The notes below the pieces were generated by a model that did no database searches, was not told where the DNA came from, and worked only from the letters and a program-made list of their open reading frames with translations. A stretch of DNA of 47,583 bases, from NCBI GenBank assembly GCA_902791945.1, contig CADAXR010000007.1:1-47583 (forward strand), in the 5' to 3' direction. Position 1 is the first letter of the stretch. The number at the start of each line of letters is the position of its first letter. The DNA is from an uncultured Bacteroidia bacterium. GTDB lineage: Bacteria; Bacteroidota; Bacteroidia; Bacteroidales; UBA932. Of the stretch, positions 27,233 to 36,704 are shown piece after piece. Made by a program: the position numbers and the translations under genes.

Positions 27233-28918
27233 TTACCATCCGGGGTTCTGGGGCTGGAGGTGGGAGTTGCAGAAGAGCTCGGACTGGGGGATCGGGTAGA
27301 GGTACATCCTCTCCGCCCAGGTCCTGTTCTCAACGCTCTTGCGGCTCCACGTGAGCTCTGTGCCGTTCTTCTCGATATTCACACCGTCGATCTGGACCTG
27401 GGTGTCCGCGCCGATCTTCCAGCGGCGGATGTCCCAGAAACGGTGATCTTCAAAGGCGAATTCAACCCTCCACTCGCGGCGGACGGCCTCCTGGAATTCC
27501 TGGTAGGAAGTTGCTTCCACGTCGGGCATTCCGGCGTTGGCCCTGACAAGGTTGATGGCTTCGCGGGCCGAAAGGGTCAGCGTGCCGTCCTTGCCGTCAG
27601 GATCGCGGAAATACTCGTTAGCGGCCTCTGCGTAGGAGAGGATGGCCTCGGCATAGCGGAAGACTATGCGGGCGTGCTTGTTGGAAACCTCCTGGTCAGG
27701 AACGAAACTGGTCGACTCCTGGATGTATTTCCTCAGGTAGTAGCCTGTGGGGGAGCCGAGGTCGGAGCGGGTCTCAGAGTAGTCAGCTCCGCCGACGAAG
27801 GTCTCGATGACAGAGCCTTTGAACGCCATTCCGTTGGCGAGGACGGTCATCGCGAAGCGAGGGTCGCGTCCATCGTAGGGGTTGGCGGTGTCGAAGGCAG
27901 GGTCTTCAGTCTGCCAGCCGCTGTCGGTGAGGACGATGTCGTAACCGGCGAGGGTCTGGAAGGCGTCAACGAGGTTCTGGGTCGGGTAGGTGCCGGACAT
28001 ATAGGTCCTCTTGCCCTCGGTGAACCTCACGGGGAAGTTGTAGCGCTCGAAGCTCGAACTCTCGCTCCTGCGGATGACCATGATGTTTTCGGGAGAGGTG
28101 AAGCTGTTGGCCTTGACGCCCGGATCCAGGCGATAGTTGCCGGAATTGATAATGTCAAGGGCAGCCTTGGCTGCGTCTGCCCACTTTTCCCTGTCGCCGC
28201 TCGTGTTGAAGAGCGGGCTGGCGGCGTAAAGGAGGGCCTTAGCCTTAACTGCCATCGCAAAGCCCTTTGTCACACGGCCGCTCTGGTCCTCCAGGGCGCC
28301 GATGTCGGAGACGGGAAGGTGCTCAGCGCAGTCGCTGCATTCGTCAACGATGAAATCTATGACATCATTGAACGAGGTCTTGCCTATTTCGTTGGCCTCT
28401 TCGACGGAGAGTATCTTGAGGGGCATCGCGATGTCGCCGTAGCGACGGGCGAGCTCGAAGAAGTAGTAGGCCCTGAGGGCTCTTGCTTCGTAGGGATAGA
28501 GCTCGAGACGGCGAAGCCAGTTCTGGTAGTTGCTGTCGTAGCGGTACATCGAAAGGTCCACGGTCTGGATGGACTCGAGGAATTCGTTGGCGCTGCGGAT
28601 GCCGTTGTAGAGGGACCACTGGGTGTCCACGGTCTGCAAGGCGGACCAGTTGCCGTTGCCGAAGCGCTGCACGCTGCCGTCGGGATCGCCGAATTCGGCG
28701 TCGTCGCAGCCGCAGTCGCGCATCGCGTCGCTGATGTCAACTATGTCCTTGCCAGGCATATATCCGTAGATGTTGGTCAGCATCTTGGTGATGTTGCTGA
28801 AGGTGGAGTACATGCTCTCCCTGGTGTAGGTCGTCTTTGTCTCGTCGAAATCCAGGAATTTGCACGATGCCGTCATCAGCACTGCCAATACTATGTAAAA
28901 TATCTTTTTCATATCCAT
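27233..28918 (-). CDS. SusD/RagB family nutrient-uptake lipoprotein (second pair)
   Basis: A 561-residue outer-membrane surface lipoprotein that would act as the glycan-binding lid on its SusC partner. The signal ends at lipobox MTASC, followed by acidic residues (KFLDFDETK). TPR-type helices follow, with LRAYYFFELARRYGDIAMPL, the SusD core motif FRYAEAILSYAEAANEY and the late VRREWRVEFAFEDHRFWDIRRWKI. The chain ends in NPGW, as SusD proteins commonly do. The gene lies 9 bases after its SusC. A start two codons later (28912) is equally possible. The ligand cannot be read from the sequence. Confidence 0.93.
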   Translation of the reverse strand: MDMKKIFYIVLAVLMTASCKFLDFDETKTTYTRESMYSTFSNITKMLTNIYGYMPGKDIVDISDAMRDCGCDDAEFGDPDGSVQRFGNGNWSALQTVDTQWSLYNGIRSANEFLESIQTVDLSMYRYDSNYQNWLRRLELYPYEARALRAYYFFELARRYGDIAMPLKILSVEEANEIGKTSFNDVIDFIVDECSDCAEHLPVSDIGALEDQSGRVTKGFAMAVKAKALLYAASPLFNTSGDREKWADAAKAALDIINSGNYRLDPGVKANSFTSPENIMVIRRSESSSFERYNFPVRFTEGKRTYMSGTYPTQNLVDAFQTLAGYDIVLTDSGWQTEDPAFDTANPYDGRDPRFAMTVLANGMAFKGSVIETFVGGADYSETRSDLGSPTGYYLRKYIQESTSFVPDQEVSNKHARIVFRYAEAILSYAEAANEYFRDPDGKDGTLTLSAREAINLVRANAGMPDVEATSYQEFQEAVRREWRVEFAFEDHRFWDIRRWKIGADTQVQIDGVNIEKNGTELTWSRKSVENRTWAERMYLYPIPQSELFCNSHLQPQNPGW

Positions 28919-28927
28919 ATACCCGGT

Positions 28928-31636
28928 TTAGAAGTTAAACTTGAGACCGGCCCAGAAGACTCTGGTGGTGGGATAATAAGCGCCAAGCTGCTCAGGATCG
29001 GCGAACTTGATGCTGTCGGCCGAGAAAGCGTTGGTCACGTTGAAGGAGAGCGTCGCGTCGCAGATCTTCATCCACTTGCGCGGGCAGGTGTAGGAGATAC
29101 CGACGTTGCGCAGCTTCAGGAAGGAGCCGTCGCGGTACCACAACGAGTTGTCGCGGTAGTTGTTGTTGTTCTCCTGGGTGGTGAGGCGGGGCACTGTCGC
29201 CGTGTCAGCCGTTTCCGGGGTCCACGGAATCTCCCTCTTGAGGAAGGTGTTCGAAATGGTGCTGTTGCCTACGAGCGGCTGGTAGAGCGGGGAGTCGAGG
29301 AGGCTCACCGTCACACCGGTCACACCCTGGAAGTCGGCAAACACCCTGATGCCGTTCCAGCCGACATTGAAGCCGAAGCCGAACTGGCAGAGAGGGGTTG
29401 AAGAGCCGAACATACGGACCTTGTCCTGGCTATCGATGACGCCGTCACCGTTCTGGTCGCGGTACTTAAGGTCGCCGGGACGGACCTCGCCGAAGGTCTG
29501 CTGGGGCGAGTTGTTGATGTCAGCCTGATCCTTGAAGTAGCCGATGACCTCGAGACCGTAGCACTGTCCGACAGGGTTGCCCTTATGATAAAGGTAATCG
29601 TACTGCTGGAAGGCCTGGCCATCGTCGATGACCTTGGAGGTGAGCCAGGAAGCGTTGGCATAGACGCCGTACTCCCAGAGGCCGACCTTGTCGTTCCAAG
29701 AGACCGAGAGATCGGCACCCGCATATTCGGATTTGCCTATGCTCTGCTCACGGAGACCGATACCGAGGATCCCTGATATGTTGGAAGGATCGATGAGGAT
29801 ATTGGAGCGTTTCTCGAGGAAGGCGTCAATGTTGACAGAGAGCCTGTCCCTGAAGAAACGGGATTCAACACCGAAAGTGGCCTTGGCCGACTCCTCGGGG
29901 GCGAGGGTGAGGGCCGCGAGGTCGTCCTCAGCGTAGCCGCTGTATCCGGTCGGGTTGGGACCGAAGTTGTAGCTGTGACCGTTGCTGGAGGAGTAGGCCT
30001 GGCGCCAGAGCTCGTGGACGAGGTCGCCGTCGCTACCGGAGAGACCGATCGAGCCGAAGACCTTGACATACGGGGACTTGCAGGCCACGCCGCCGACCGA
30101 GACGGCCGGGTACCAGTTGAAGCGGTCGCCCTTGGGAAGGTAGGCGGAGCCGGAGCAGTTGATGACAGCGTCCACGAATACCCTCCTGTTCCAGTTGTAG
30201 CTCGCCGTTGCGAGGACTTCCTGGGTCTTGGACGAGGCGTTGCGCTCGTTCTCGATCCAGGACCTCTGGCGGTAGCCGATGTGGGCATCGACGTGGTGAG
30301 TGCCGAAGTCACGGCCGTAGTTGACCCTGGCCTGGAACTCGACCTTCATCTGGAGGCTGTTGAACCAGTGGTCGAAGTCGAGGATCTTGCTGTCATTGCC
30401 CTGGTATTTCTGGATACCTCCCTCAATCCATGAGTAGCGGTAGTCCTTGTAGGCCACCTCGGTCATCTTGCCGATGTAGTCGAAAGCCACGCTGGCATCG
30501 AGGTAGAGGCCCTTGACGAGCATGCCGAGATCCTGGCGCAGGTTGACGTCGGCGAGGACCTTGATCTGCGAATACTGGTGCTGGCCGGAATCGTAGAGCT
30601 GGGCCACCGGGTTGACGTCTCCGTAGATAGCGGAGCCGCCATAGACGCCGTCGGCCTGCTTGACCGGGAATGCCGCAGCCGGAAGGGCATAGAGGATGTT
30701 TTCTATTCTGTAATCCCAATTGGGAGTGTTGAACTCGGAAAGGCGGGCCATAACGCCGAGCTTCATCGATGTGGAATTGGTGATGTTCACATCGACATTG
30801 GCGCGGACGCCGAGGCGGGTGTCGTAGATGTGCGAATTGTAGCGGTCATCCGTGCGCTTACGCGAATACATGGCGTTGTCTGTCATGTAGTCGAGAGCGG
30901 CGAAGTAGCGGAAGTTCCTGTTACCGCCGGTGAAGGTGAACTGAGCGCGGTGGTTGTCACCGTGGCTGCGGTAGATTTCGTTCCACCAGTTGACGTCCGG
31001 GTATGCATACGGGTCTTCCTTGTAGTAGAACTTGTTGAGTTCACCGTCGGTGTAACGGGGTGCGAGGCCGTCCATCGAACGGGCCTGGTTGACCATATAG
31101 GCGTAGGAGTAGGCGTCTGCGAACTCGGGAACGCGGGTCGCTACGGCTCCGCCGTACTGGTATTTGACCGTCACGTGGAGAGGAGTGGCCTTGCCGCGCT
31201 TGGTGGTGATGGAGATAACTCCGTCACCGCCCTTGACGCCGTAGATGGCAGCTGCGGTCGCGTCCTTGAGCACCGTGACGGACTCGATCTCGAGGCCTGT
31301 CAGGTCGCTCAGCTCACGCGGGAAGCCGTCCACCAGGATCAGCGGGCTGTGGCCGTGGAGACGGAGCTTGGACTGGTTCTCCTCGCTCCGGCCGGTCCCC
31401 TGCTTGACGAGGAGGCCGGACAGTTGCCCATAGAGGGCCTTGGCGATATCCACTTCCGGACTTTTCTCAAAGACGGATGCGTCCATCGAGATGTTGCCTG
31501 CGGCCTCGACGTGCCACGGGTTTCCGATCTTGATGGAATCCATCTGCGTCGGGAGGATTATCTCCTCCTCCTGGGCGGCAGCACCGGTTCCGACGAAAAG
31601 AAGCGGAAGTACTAAATATTTAAGAATCTTTTTCAT
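28928..31636 (-). CDS. SusC-like TonB-dependent transporter lacking the N-terminal carboxypeptidase-like domain
   Basis: A 902-residue outer membrane importer. After the signal peptide (ending GAAAQ) only about 35 residues precede the plug domain (VDIAKALYGQLSGLLVKQG, then LILVDGFPRELSDL and VLKDATAAAIYGVKGGDGVISI). The usual SusC N-terminal carboxypeptidase-regulatory-like domain is missing, as is a clear TonB box; EEEIILP may be a remnant. The 22-strand barrel follows, with GDLKYRDQNGDGVIDSQDKVRMF near the C-terminal part, and the chain ends with LKFNF. It pairs with the SusD at 27233. It is about 155 residues shorter than the neighbouring SusC, and the difference is at the N-terminus. Confidence 0.92.
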   Translation of the reverse strand: MKKILKYLVLPLLFVGTGAAAQEEEIILPTQMDSIKIGNPWHVEAAGNISMDASVFEKSPEVDIAKALYGQLSGLLVKQGTGRSEENQSKLRLHGHSPLILVDGFPRELSDLTGLEIESVTVLKDATAAAIYGVKGGDGVISITTKRGKATPLHVTVKYQYGGAVATRVPEFADAYSYAYMVNQARSMDGLAPRYTDGELNKFYYKEDPYAYPDVNWWNEIYRSHGDNHRAQFTFTGGNRNFRYFAALDYMTDNAMYSRKRTDDRYNSHIYDTRLGVRANVDVNITNSTSMKLGVMARLSEFNTPNWDYRIENILYALPAAAFPVKQADGVYGGSAIYGDVNPVAQLYDSGQHQYSQIKVLADVNLRQDLGMLVKGLYLDASVAFDYIGKMTEVAYKDYRYSWIEGGIQKYQGNDSKILDFDHWFNSLQMKVEFQARVNYGRDFGTHHVDAHIGYRQRSWIENERNASSKTQEVLATASYNWNRRVFVDAVINCSGSAYLPKGDRFNWYPAVSVGGVACKSPYVKVFGSIGLSGSDGDLVHELWRQAYSSSNGHSYNFGPNPTGYSGYAEDDLAALTLAPEESAKATFGVESRFFRDRLSVNIDAFLEKRSNILIDPSNISGILGIGLREQSIGKSEYAGADLSVSWNDKVGLWEYGVYANASWLTSKVIDDGQAFQQYDYLYHKGNPVGQCYGLEVIGYFKDQADINNSPQQTFGEVRPGDLKYRDQNGDGVIDSQDKVRMFGSSTPLCQFGFGFNVGWNGIRVFADFQGVTGVTVSLLDSPLYQPLVGNSTISNTFLKREIPWTPETADTATVPRLTTQENNNNYRDNSLWYRDGSFLKLRNVGISYTCPRKWMKICDATLSFNVTNAFSADSIKFADPEQLGAYYPTTRVFWAGLKFNF

Positions 31637-31655
31637 CTGTCAGTGTTTTGAGCTG

Positions 31656-33482
31656 TTACCATCCGGGATTCTGTGTCATACCGTAGTGCTTGTTGATCTC
31701 GGCGGCCGGGATGGGCTGCATGTACCACTTGGTGTCCCATTCGGTGTACCACAGGCGGGGCGGATAGGCATCCTTCACCTTGAAGGTGAACGAAGTGGCT
31801 TCCGAAGCCTTGTCGCCGATGGAGGTCAGACCCTTGAGAGGAGTGGTGAAGGCATCGGTAAGGCCCCAGCGGACCATATCGAACCAGCGGAACTCCTCGA
31901 AACCGAACTCGAGCTCGCGCTCAAGGATGAGGGCGTCGCGGAACTGCTCCTTGGTCATGCCTTCTTCAATGCCGGGAAGTCCGACGCGGGCGCGGACTGT
32001 GTTAATCCATCCATAGGTGGTCTCATCCGGTCCTCCGTTGGCCTCATTGAAGGCCTCGGCGGCGTTGAGAAGCACCTCGGGGAGCCTCATAAGGCACCAG
32101 TGAGGAGGAGTCGAACGGTCGGAATTCTGCTGGAGGACGTACTTCATCATCAGGAAGCCAGGGCATCCGTCCTGGTGGTACTGATGGTTGTCGTAGGCCC
32201 TGCCGACGGTGCCGTCTTTCCAGAGGTCACCGGGGACGCAGACATTCTCGTAGAGGCGCGGGTCGCGGGTCTCAGTGAATTTCTGGGAGCCGACCACGTG
32301 GTCGCCGTTGGCGTCAGGCCTGAAGAACGGCTGCTTTGAAGGGTGTTCCCAGTCGAAGTCCTCCGGGAACGGAGTACCGTCGGCCCAGGGGAACTTGTTG
32401 ACCCAGTCGAGCGAGCAGCCGCAGCCGAAACTGCCCTGGAGGCTGATGTGGCTGTCGTGGTAGCTGCCGGAGTTGCTCTTGCGCACTGAAATGATGGTCT
32501 CGGACGTGCCACGCTCGAAGTAGCCCTTGCGGTAGGCGAGGCGGTAGGAACGCGGGTTGATGAGACCGGTCACAGCGTCAGGCTGTGGCTGTACCAGGTT
32601 GTAGTAGCCACCGACTGCCCAGGCGTCCATGAATTCCTGGGCGGCTTCCTTGGCCCTCTGCCAACGGGCCGGGTCGTAGTTGCCGTAGCAGACGTACTTG
32701 TCGGCCTGGGGGTGCCAGGGCGTGTCGGAGTTGAAGGTAGGGGATGCGGCGAAGCACAGGATACGGAGCTTGTAGCCGAGCGCCGCGGCCTTGGTCATAC
32801 GGCCGTCTTCGGCTGCGCTGACGTACCATGGCAGGTCCGGTGCTGCCTCGTCGCACATTCTCACAATGTAATCGACGGTCTCCTCGAAGGTCGCCCTCGG
32901 GAAGTCCATCGGCTGAGTAATATCGATGGAATGCGAGAGGATAGGCACACCGCCGATGAAACGCAGCATCGTGCCGTAGGCGATAGCGAGAAGCACTTTG
33001 GCTTCAGCCTTCTTGCGGGCAAGCTGCACCGGGTCGGCGTCGGGAATCCTGTCTGCGTTCTCGAGGTAGGTGAGAGCGTAGCGGATAAGGTAGTATTCCC
33101 TGTCCTTCTTGGTGCCGTAGCCGCCGAAACGGTAGGCTTCACTGCCGCCTTTTATATTGGCTCCGAGACCACCGTTGTAGTAGAGGTCATTAGGGCCGTT
33201 GTTGTCGGAGTGCTTGTTGCTGATAAAGTGGTCCGTGATGGACTCAAGTATATCACTACCCAGTTTGCGGTCGAAATCGCTGATCAGGCCGTAGGGCAGA
33301 TAGTAATAGGCGTTCGCAAGGACCTTGTCGGAATCCTTGAGGGTTGCGAACAGGGTATCGAGCGTGGCGCCGGAAGTTTCGGGGGCCTTGCTCAGGCCGC
33401 CGTCTCCGAGGCGGAGGCTTTCACAGGAGACAAGTCCCGCGCCCATCAGGGCAACAGCCAGAATTATGATGTATTTTCTCAT
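31656..33482 (-). CDS. SusD/RagB family nutrient-uptake lipoprotein (first pair)
   Basis: A 608-residue surface lipoprotein with lipobox GLVSC at the end of a normal signal. SusD features are the helical core RKKAEAKVLLAIAYGTMLRFIGGVPIL, the region LMRLPEVLLNAAEAFNEANGG, the late FRDALILERELEFGFEEFRWFDMVRW and the terminal MTQNPGW. Sequence similarity to the other SusD in the window looks low outside these motifs, so the two pairs probably bind different ligands or parts of one. It lies 12 bases after its SusC and 19 bases before the second SusC. Confidence 0.94.
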   Translation of the reverse strand: MRKYIIILAVALMGAGLVSCESLRLGDGGLSKAPETSGATLDTLFATLKDSDKVLANAYYYLPYGLISDFDRKLGSDILESITDHFISNKHSDNNGPNDLYYNGGLGANIKGGSEAYRFGGYGTKKDREYYLIRYALTYLENADRIPDADPVQLARKKAEAKVLLAIAYGTMLRFIGGVPILSHSIDITQPMDFPRATFEETVDYIVRMCDEAAPDLPWYVSAAEDGRMTKAAALGYKLRILCFAASPTFNSDTPWHPQADKYVCYGNYDPARWQRAKEAAQEFMDAWAVGGYYNLVQPQPDAVTGLINPRSYRLAYRKGYFERGTSETIISVRKSNSGSYHDSHISLQGSFGCGCSLDWVNKFPWADGTPFPEDFDWEHPSKQPFFRPDANGDHVVGSQKFTETRDPRLYENVCVPGDLWKDGTVGRAYDNHQYHQDGCPGFLMMKYVLQQNSDRSTPPHWCLMRLPEVLLNAAEAFNEANGGPDETTYGWINTVRARVGLPGIEEGMTKEQFRDALILERELEFGFEEFRWFDMVRWGLTDAFTTPLKGLTSIGDKASEATSFTFKVKDAYPPRLWYTEWDTKWYMQPIPAAEINKHYGMTQNPGW

Positions 33483-33494
33483 GGTATGGCCGTT

Positions 33495-36400
33495 TTAGAA
33501 GTTGATGTTGAGGGCAAAGTTGAAGGTCTTCACGAGCGGGTAGTCGCCGTCGGAGTCGTCTGAACGGGCTTCAGGGTCCTGGAGTTTCATCTTGGAGAAG
33601 GTCAGGAGGTTGTAGCCTGTGAACATGATACCGATGGACTTGATCCCGATCTTTTCGAAGCCCTTGTAACCTGAGAAGGTGTAGCCGAAGCTGGCGCTCT
33701 TGAGGCGGATGTAGCTGGAGTCAACGGTCCATAGGGTGGAGTCCATAGAGTTCCATGCGTAGTTGGTCTTGGTGAAGCGCGGCAGGGTACCGTCCTCGCG
33801 GCCGGGAGCCCAGCCGTTGTCGTCTGGTATCCAGCAGTTGTCGGCGAAGTACTGGAGGAGTCCGCGGTGGCCGGAGTTGGTGAACGGGATACGGTAGTCC
33901 ATGTTCCACTTACGGCTCACGCCGGTCGCGGCGATCCAGTTGAGGGAGAGGGAGAAGCCCTTGTATCCGAACTTCCAGTTGGAACCGAAGACCCACTCGG
34001 GACGGTTCGGATAGCCGTCAACCTTCTGGTCGAGGCCATCGACGATGCCGTCACCGTTGAGGTCCTTGTACATCGCGTCGCCGGGATAGACCTTGGTGGT
34101 CGGCTGCGGGAGGTCGGGATTGAGCCTCTGGACACCGTCTTCGTCGATGTAGAAGTCGCTCTTCTGGTAGAGACGCTCGAACTGGTAGAGCATATAGCGG
34201 CCGGTCGATCCGCCGGTGAGCTTCTGATAGGCGTATTCGGGCTCGACTTCGTCCATGAAGATAATCTTGTTGCGGGCGAAGGTCGCGTTGACGTCGAGGT
34301 CATAGGAGAAATCGCCAACCCTGTCACGCCAGCCGAGGTCGAGTTCGAAACCGCGGTTGTTGACCACACCGAGGTTCATGTTCGGGGCCGTGATGGCGAT
34401 GATTGAAGGAAGGCTGTTCGGGCTGATGAGGATACCTGTCCTGTGCTCCCAGAAAACGTCGCCGGAGAAGTGGAGGCGCTTCTTGAAGAGATCGAAGTCG
34501 ATACCTGCGTTGACCTTGAGAGCGGTCTCCCAGGTGACGTCCCTGTTGCCGGGCGTGCCGAGCTCGTAGCGAGGGACGCTGGAGCCGCTGCCGGTGCCGA
34601 AGTAGTAGCTTCCGGCCTCGTTCCAGATGTCCTGCATGTACATGAATCGGGCGGAGGTGCCGAGGTCGTTACCGACCTTACCGACAGAGGCGCGGAGCTT
34701 CAGGAAGTCGATCCACGAGGCCTTCTTCATGAATTTTTCATTGGAAATGACCCAACCGACGGAGACCGACGGGAAGAAACCGTAACGGGTCTTGCCGGGG
34801 GCGAAGTTCTCGGAGCCGTTGTAACCGGCGCTGAGGTCGATAAGGTAGCGGTCGTCGTAGCCGTAGGTCGCGCGGGCGACGAAGCCGACGTAGCCGCGGG
34901 GCAGCCAGTCGTAGTACGAGGGATAGTAGTCGCGTGACTGGTTGTAGAGGAGCAGCGCGCTGACAGCGTGCTTTCCTGCGAACTTGCGGCTGTAGTCGAT
35001 ACGGGCTTCGACGTACCAGCTCTTGTCATTGTCGGTGGATTCGCTGTAGCTCATGGTCGGCTCGGAACCGGAGATCTTCGCGACGATGGTCTTGTCGAAG
35101 GCCGGGTCCGTGGGGCTCATGGTGTTGTCCGTGAGCCAGGTGACGTAGCTGAGCGTCTGGTGGTATCCGCCGCTTCCCTCGTGCTTCTTGTTGATGGTCA
35201 TCGAGCCGTCGAAGCTTCCCTTGACCGAGGCACTGAGGCCTTCGGTGATGAAGTCGAGCCTCTGGGTGATGGTCATGTCGAGACCGAGGGTCGTCTTGTA
35301 TTTATTGCGGTAACCTGAGTTGAAGTAGTACTCCCAGCCGTTCCATCGGGTAAGACCGTCGGGAAGGGCGTTCTCGGAAACCTGGGTGACGGGCATGCCG
35401 TTGACCATGCCGGGGCTTCCAGTCGGGTGGGCCCAAAGCATCGTAAGCATCCAGATGTTGTCGTGGCCGTCCTTGTAGAGAGGCTCACGGGTGTTTCCGA
35501 CGACTCCGCTGATGTTGAACTTCATGTCAGTTGTCTTGGTCAGCTGGAAGTCGAGGTTCGCGCGGTAGTTGAAACGGTTGTAGGAGAAGTTGTTGTTGTA
35601 GGTCAGCGTCGGGATCTGCTTGAGAAGACCGTTCTGGTACATGTAACCCATTGAGACAAAGTAGCGTACCTTGTCTGAACCTCCGGAGATATTGATGTTG
35701 TTCTTGGTCTGGACGAAGGCTTTGCGGAACATGATTTCGTTCCACTGGGTGTTAGGATACATGATCGGGTCGCTTCCGGTGCGGTAGGCCTCGATAGCTT
35801 CCTTTGTGAAGTAGAGCTTGGGGTCCGTCTTACCGTCGTTCTGCTGATAGACGTTGTAGTAACGTGCATAATCATAGGAACTTGCCTGGTGGATGTAGGA
35901 CATTGGCACCTGGACACCGGTGATTGAGCTGAGCGAGATCTTCGGCTTGCCGGCATCGCCTCGCTTGGTCGAGATGATGATGACACCGTTTGCCCCCCTC
36001 ACACCGAACACCGCGGTCGAGGCGGCATCCTTCAGGATGGAGAGGTTCTCGATTTCATTGGGGTCAACGGTGTTGAGCGGACGCTCGACGCCATCGACGA
36101 GGATGAGAGGCGTGGACGCACCGTCGGAGAGGGAGCTGACGCCACGGATGAAGATCTGGGCGTAGTCCTCGCCCGGCTGACCGCTCATCTGGACGGTTGA
36201 AACACCGGGCATCTGACCGGCAAGGACGTTGGTGACGTCGGCGACCGGAGCTTCGACGAGTTTCTTGACATCGATGGTCGTAAGAGCACCCGTCACGGTC
36301 TGACGGGTCTGCGTGCCGTAGGCGACGACCACTGTGGCGTCCAGGGCCTGGGCATCCTCTTCGAGGACGACCGTCAGCTCACGCTGCTTTCCGATGCGGA

Positions 36401-36671
36401 TCGCCTGCGTGACGTAGCCAAGGGCGGACACTTCAATGACAGAACCTTCGCCGGGGACGGTGATCGTGAATCCACCGTCGATGTCGGCAGCCACGCCGGT
36501 GGTCGTCCCCTGCAGGGTGACGCCCGCACCGATGACCGGCTCCTTCGAGCTGTCAACTATCTTTCCCTTCACCGTGACGGGACCCTGTGCTAACAGGGAT
36601 CCGCCCAGCGGGAGAAGCAGAAGACAGAGCGAAGCGGCCAGTCTCACGAAATAGGCTTTTGTCTGTTTCAT
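33495..36671 (-). CDS. SusC-like TonB-dependent transporter (first pair)
   Basis: A full-length 1058-residue SusC. In order: signal peptide ending LLAQ; carboxypeptidase-regulatory-like domain (about 33-105, from VTVKGKIVDSSKEPVIGAGV); a TonB-box region ALDATVVVAYGTQ; plug domain (about 130-240) with IFIRGVSSLSDG, LILVDGVERPLNTVDPNEIE and LSILKDAASTAVFGVRGANG; then the barrel ending LNINF. It imports oligosaccharides across the outer membrane with energy from TonB-ExbBD. It lies 33 bases after the GH18 gene with no TAnnTTTG box in the gap, so it is probably read from upstream. SusC is normally near the start of a PUL; here four enzyme genes precede it. Confidence 0.95.
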   Translation of the reverse strand: MKQTKAYFVRLAASLCLLLLPLGGSLLAQGPVTVKGKIVDSSKEPVIGAGVTLQGTTTGVAADIDGGFTITVPGEGSVIEVSALGYVTQAIRIGKQRELTVVLEEDAQALDATVVVAYGTQTRQTVTGALTTIDVKKLVEAPVADVTNVLAGQMPGVSTVQMSGQPGEDYAQIFIRGVSSLSDGASTPLILVDGVERPLNTVDPNEIENLSILKDAASTAVFGVRGANGVIIISTKRGDAGKPKISLSSITGVQVPMSYIHQASSYDYARYYNVYQQNDGKTDPKLYFTKEAIEAYRTGSDPIMYPNTQWNEIMFRKAFVQTKNNINISGGSDKVRYFVSMGYMYQNGLLKQIPTLTYNNNFSYNRFNYRANLDFQLTKTTDMKFNISGVVGNTREPLYKDGHDNIWMLTMLWAHPTGSPGMVNGMPVTQVSENALPDGLTRWNGWEYYFNSGYRNKYKTTLGLDMTITQRLDFITEGLSASVKGSFDGSMTINKKHEGSGGYHQTLSYVTWLTDNTMSPTDPAFDKTIVAKISGSEPTMSYSESTDNDKSWYVEARIDYSRKFAGKHAVSALLLYNQSRDYYPSYYDWLPRGYVGFVARATYGYDDRYLIDLSAGYNGSENFAPGKTRYGFFPSVSVGWVISNEKFMKKASWIDFLKLRASVGKVGNDLGTSARFMYMQDIWNEAGSYYFGTGSGSSVPRYELGTPGNRDVTWETALKVNAGIDFDLFKKRLHFSGDVFWEHRTGILISPNSLPSIIAITAPNMNLGVVNNRGFELDLGWRDRVGDFSYDLDVNATFARNKIIFMDEVEPEYAYQKLTGGSTGRYMLYQFERLYQKSDFYIDEDGVQRLNPDLPQPTTKVYPGDAMYKDLNGDGIVDGLDQKVDGYPNRPEWVFGSNWKFGYKGFSLSLNWIAATGVSRKWNMDYRIPFTNSGHRGLLQYFADNCWIPDDNGWAPGREDGTLPRFTKTNYAWNSMDSTLWTVDSSYIRLKSASFGYTFSGYKGFEKIGIKSIGIMFTGYNLLTFSKMKLQDPEARSDDSDGDYPLVKTFNFALNINF

Positions 36672-36682
36672 TTGAGGTTAGT

Positions 36683-36696
36683 TATTATTAATAATA
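36683..36696. repeat. AT-only palindrome between GH18 and SusC genes
   Basis: TATTATTAATAATA is a perfect 14-base palindrome made only of A and T in the 33-base gap, in otherwise GC-rich DNA. It could be a protein-binding site or simply an AT-rich spacer; no promoter box is associated with it. Confidence 0.4.
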
Positions 36697-36704
36697 GGTA
36701 TAGT

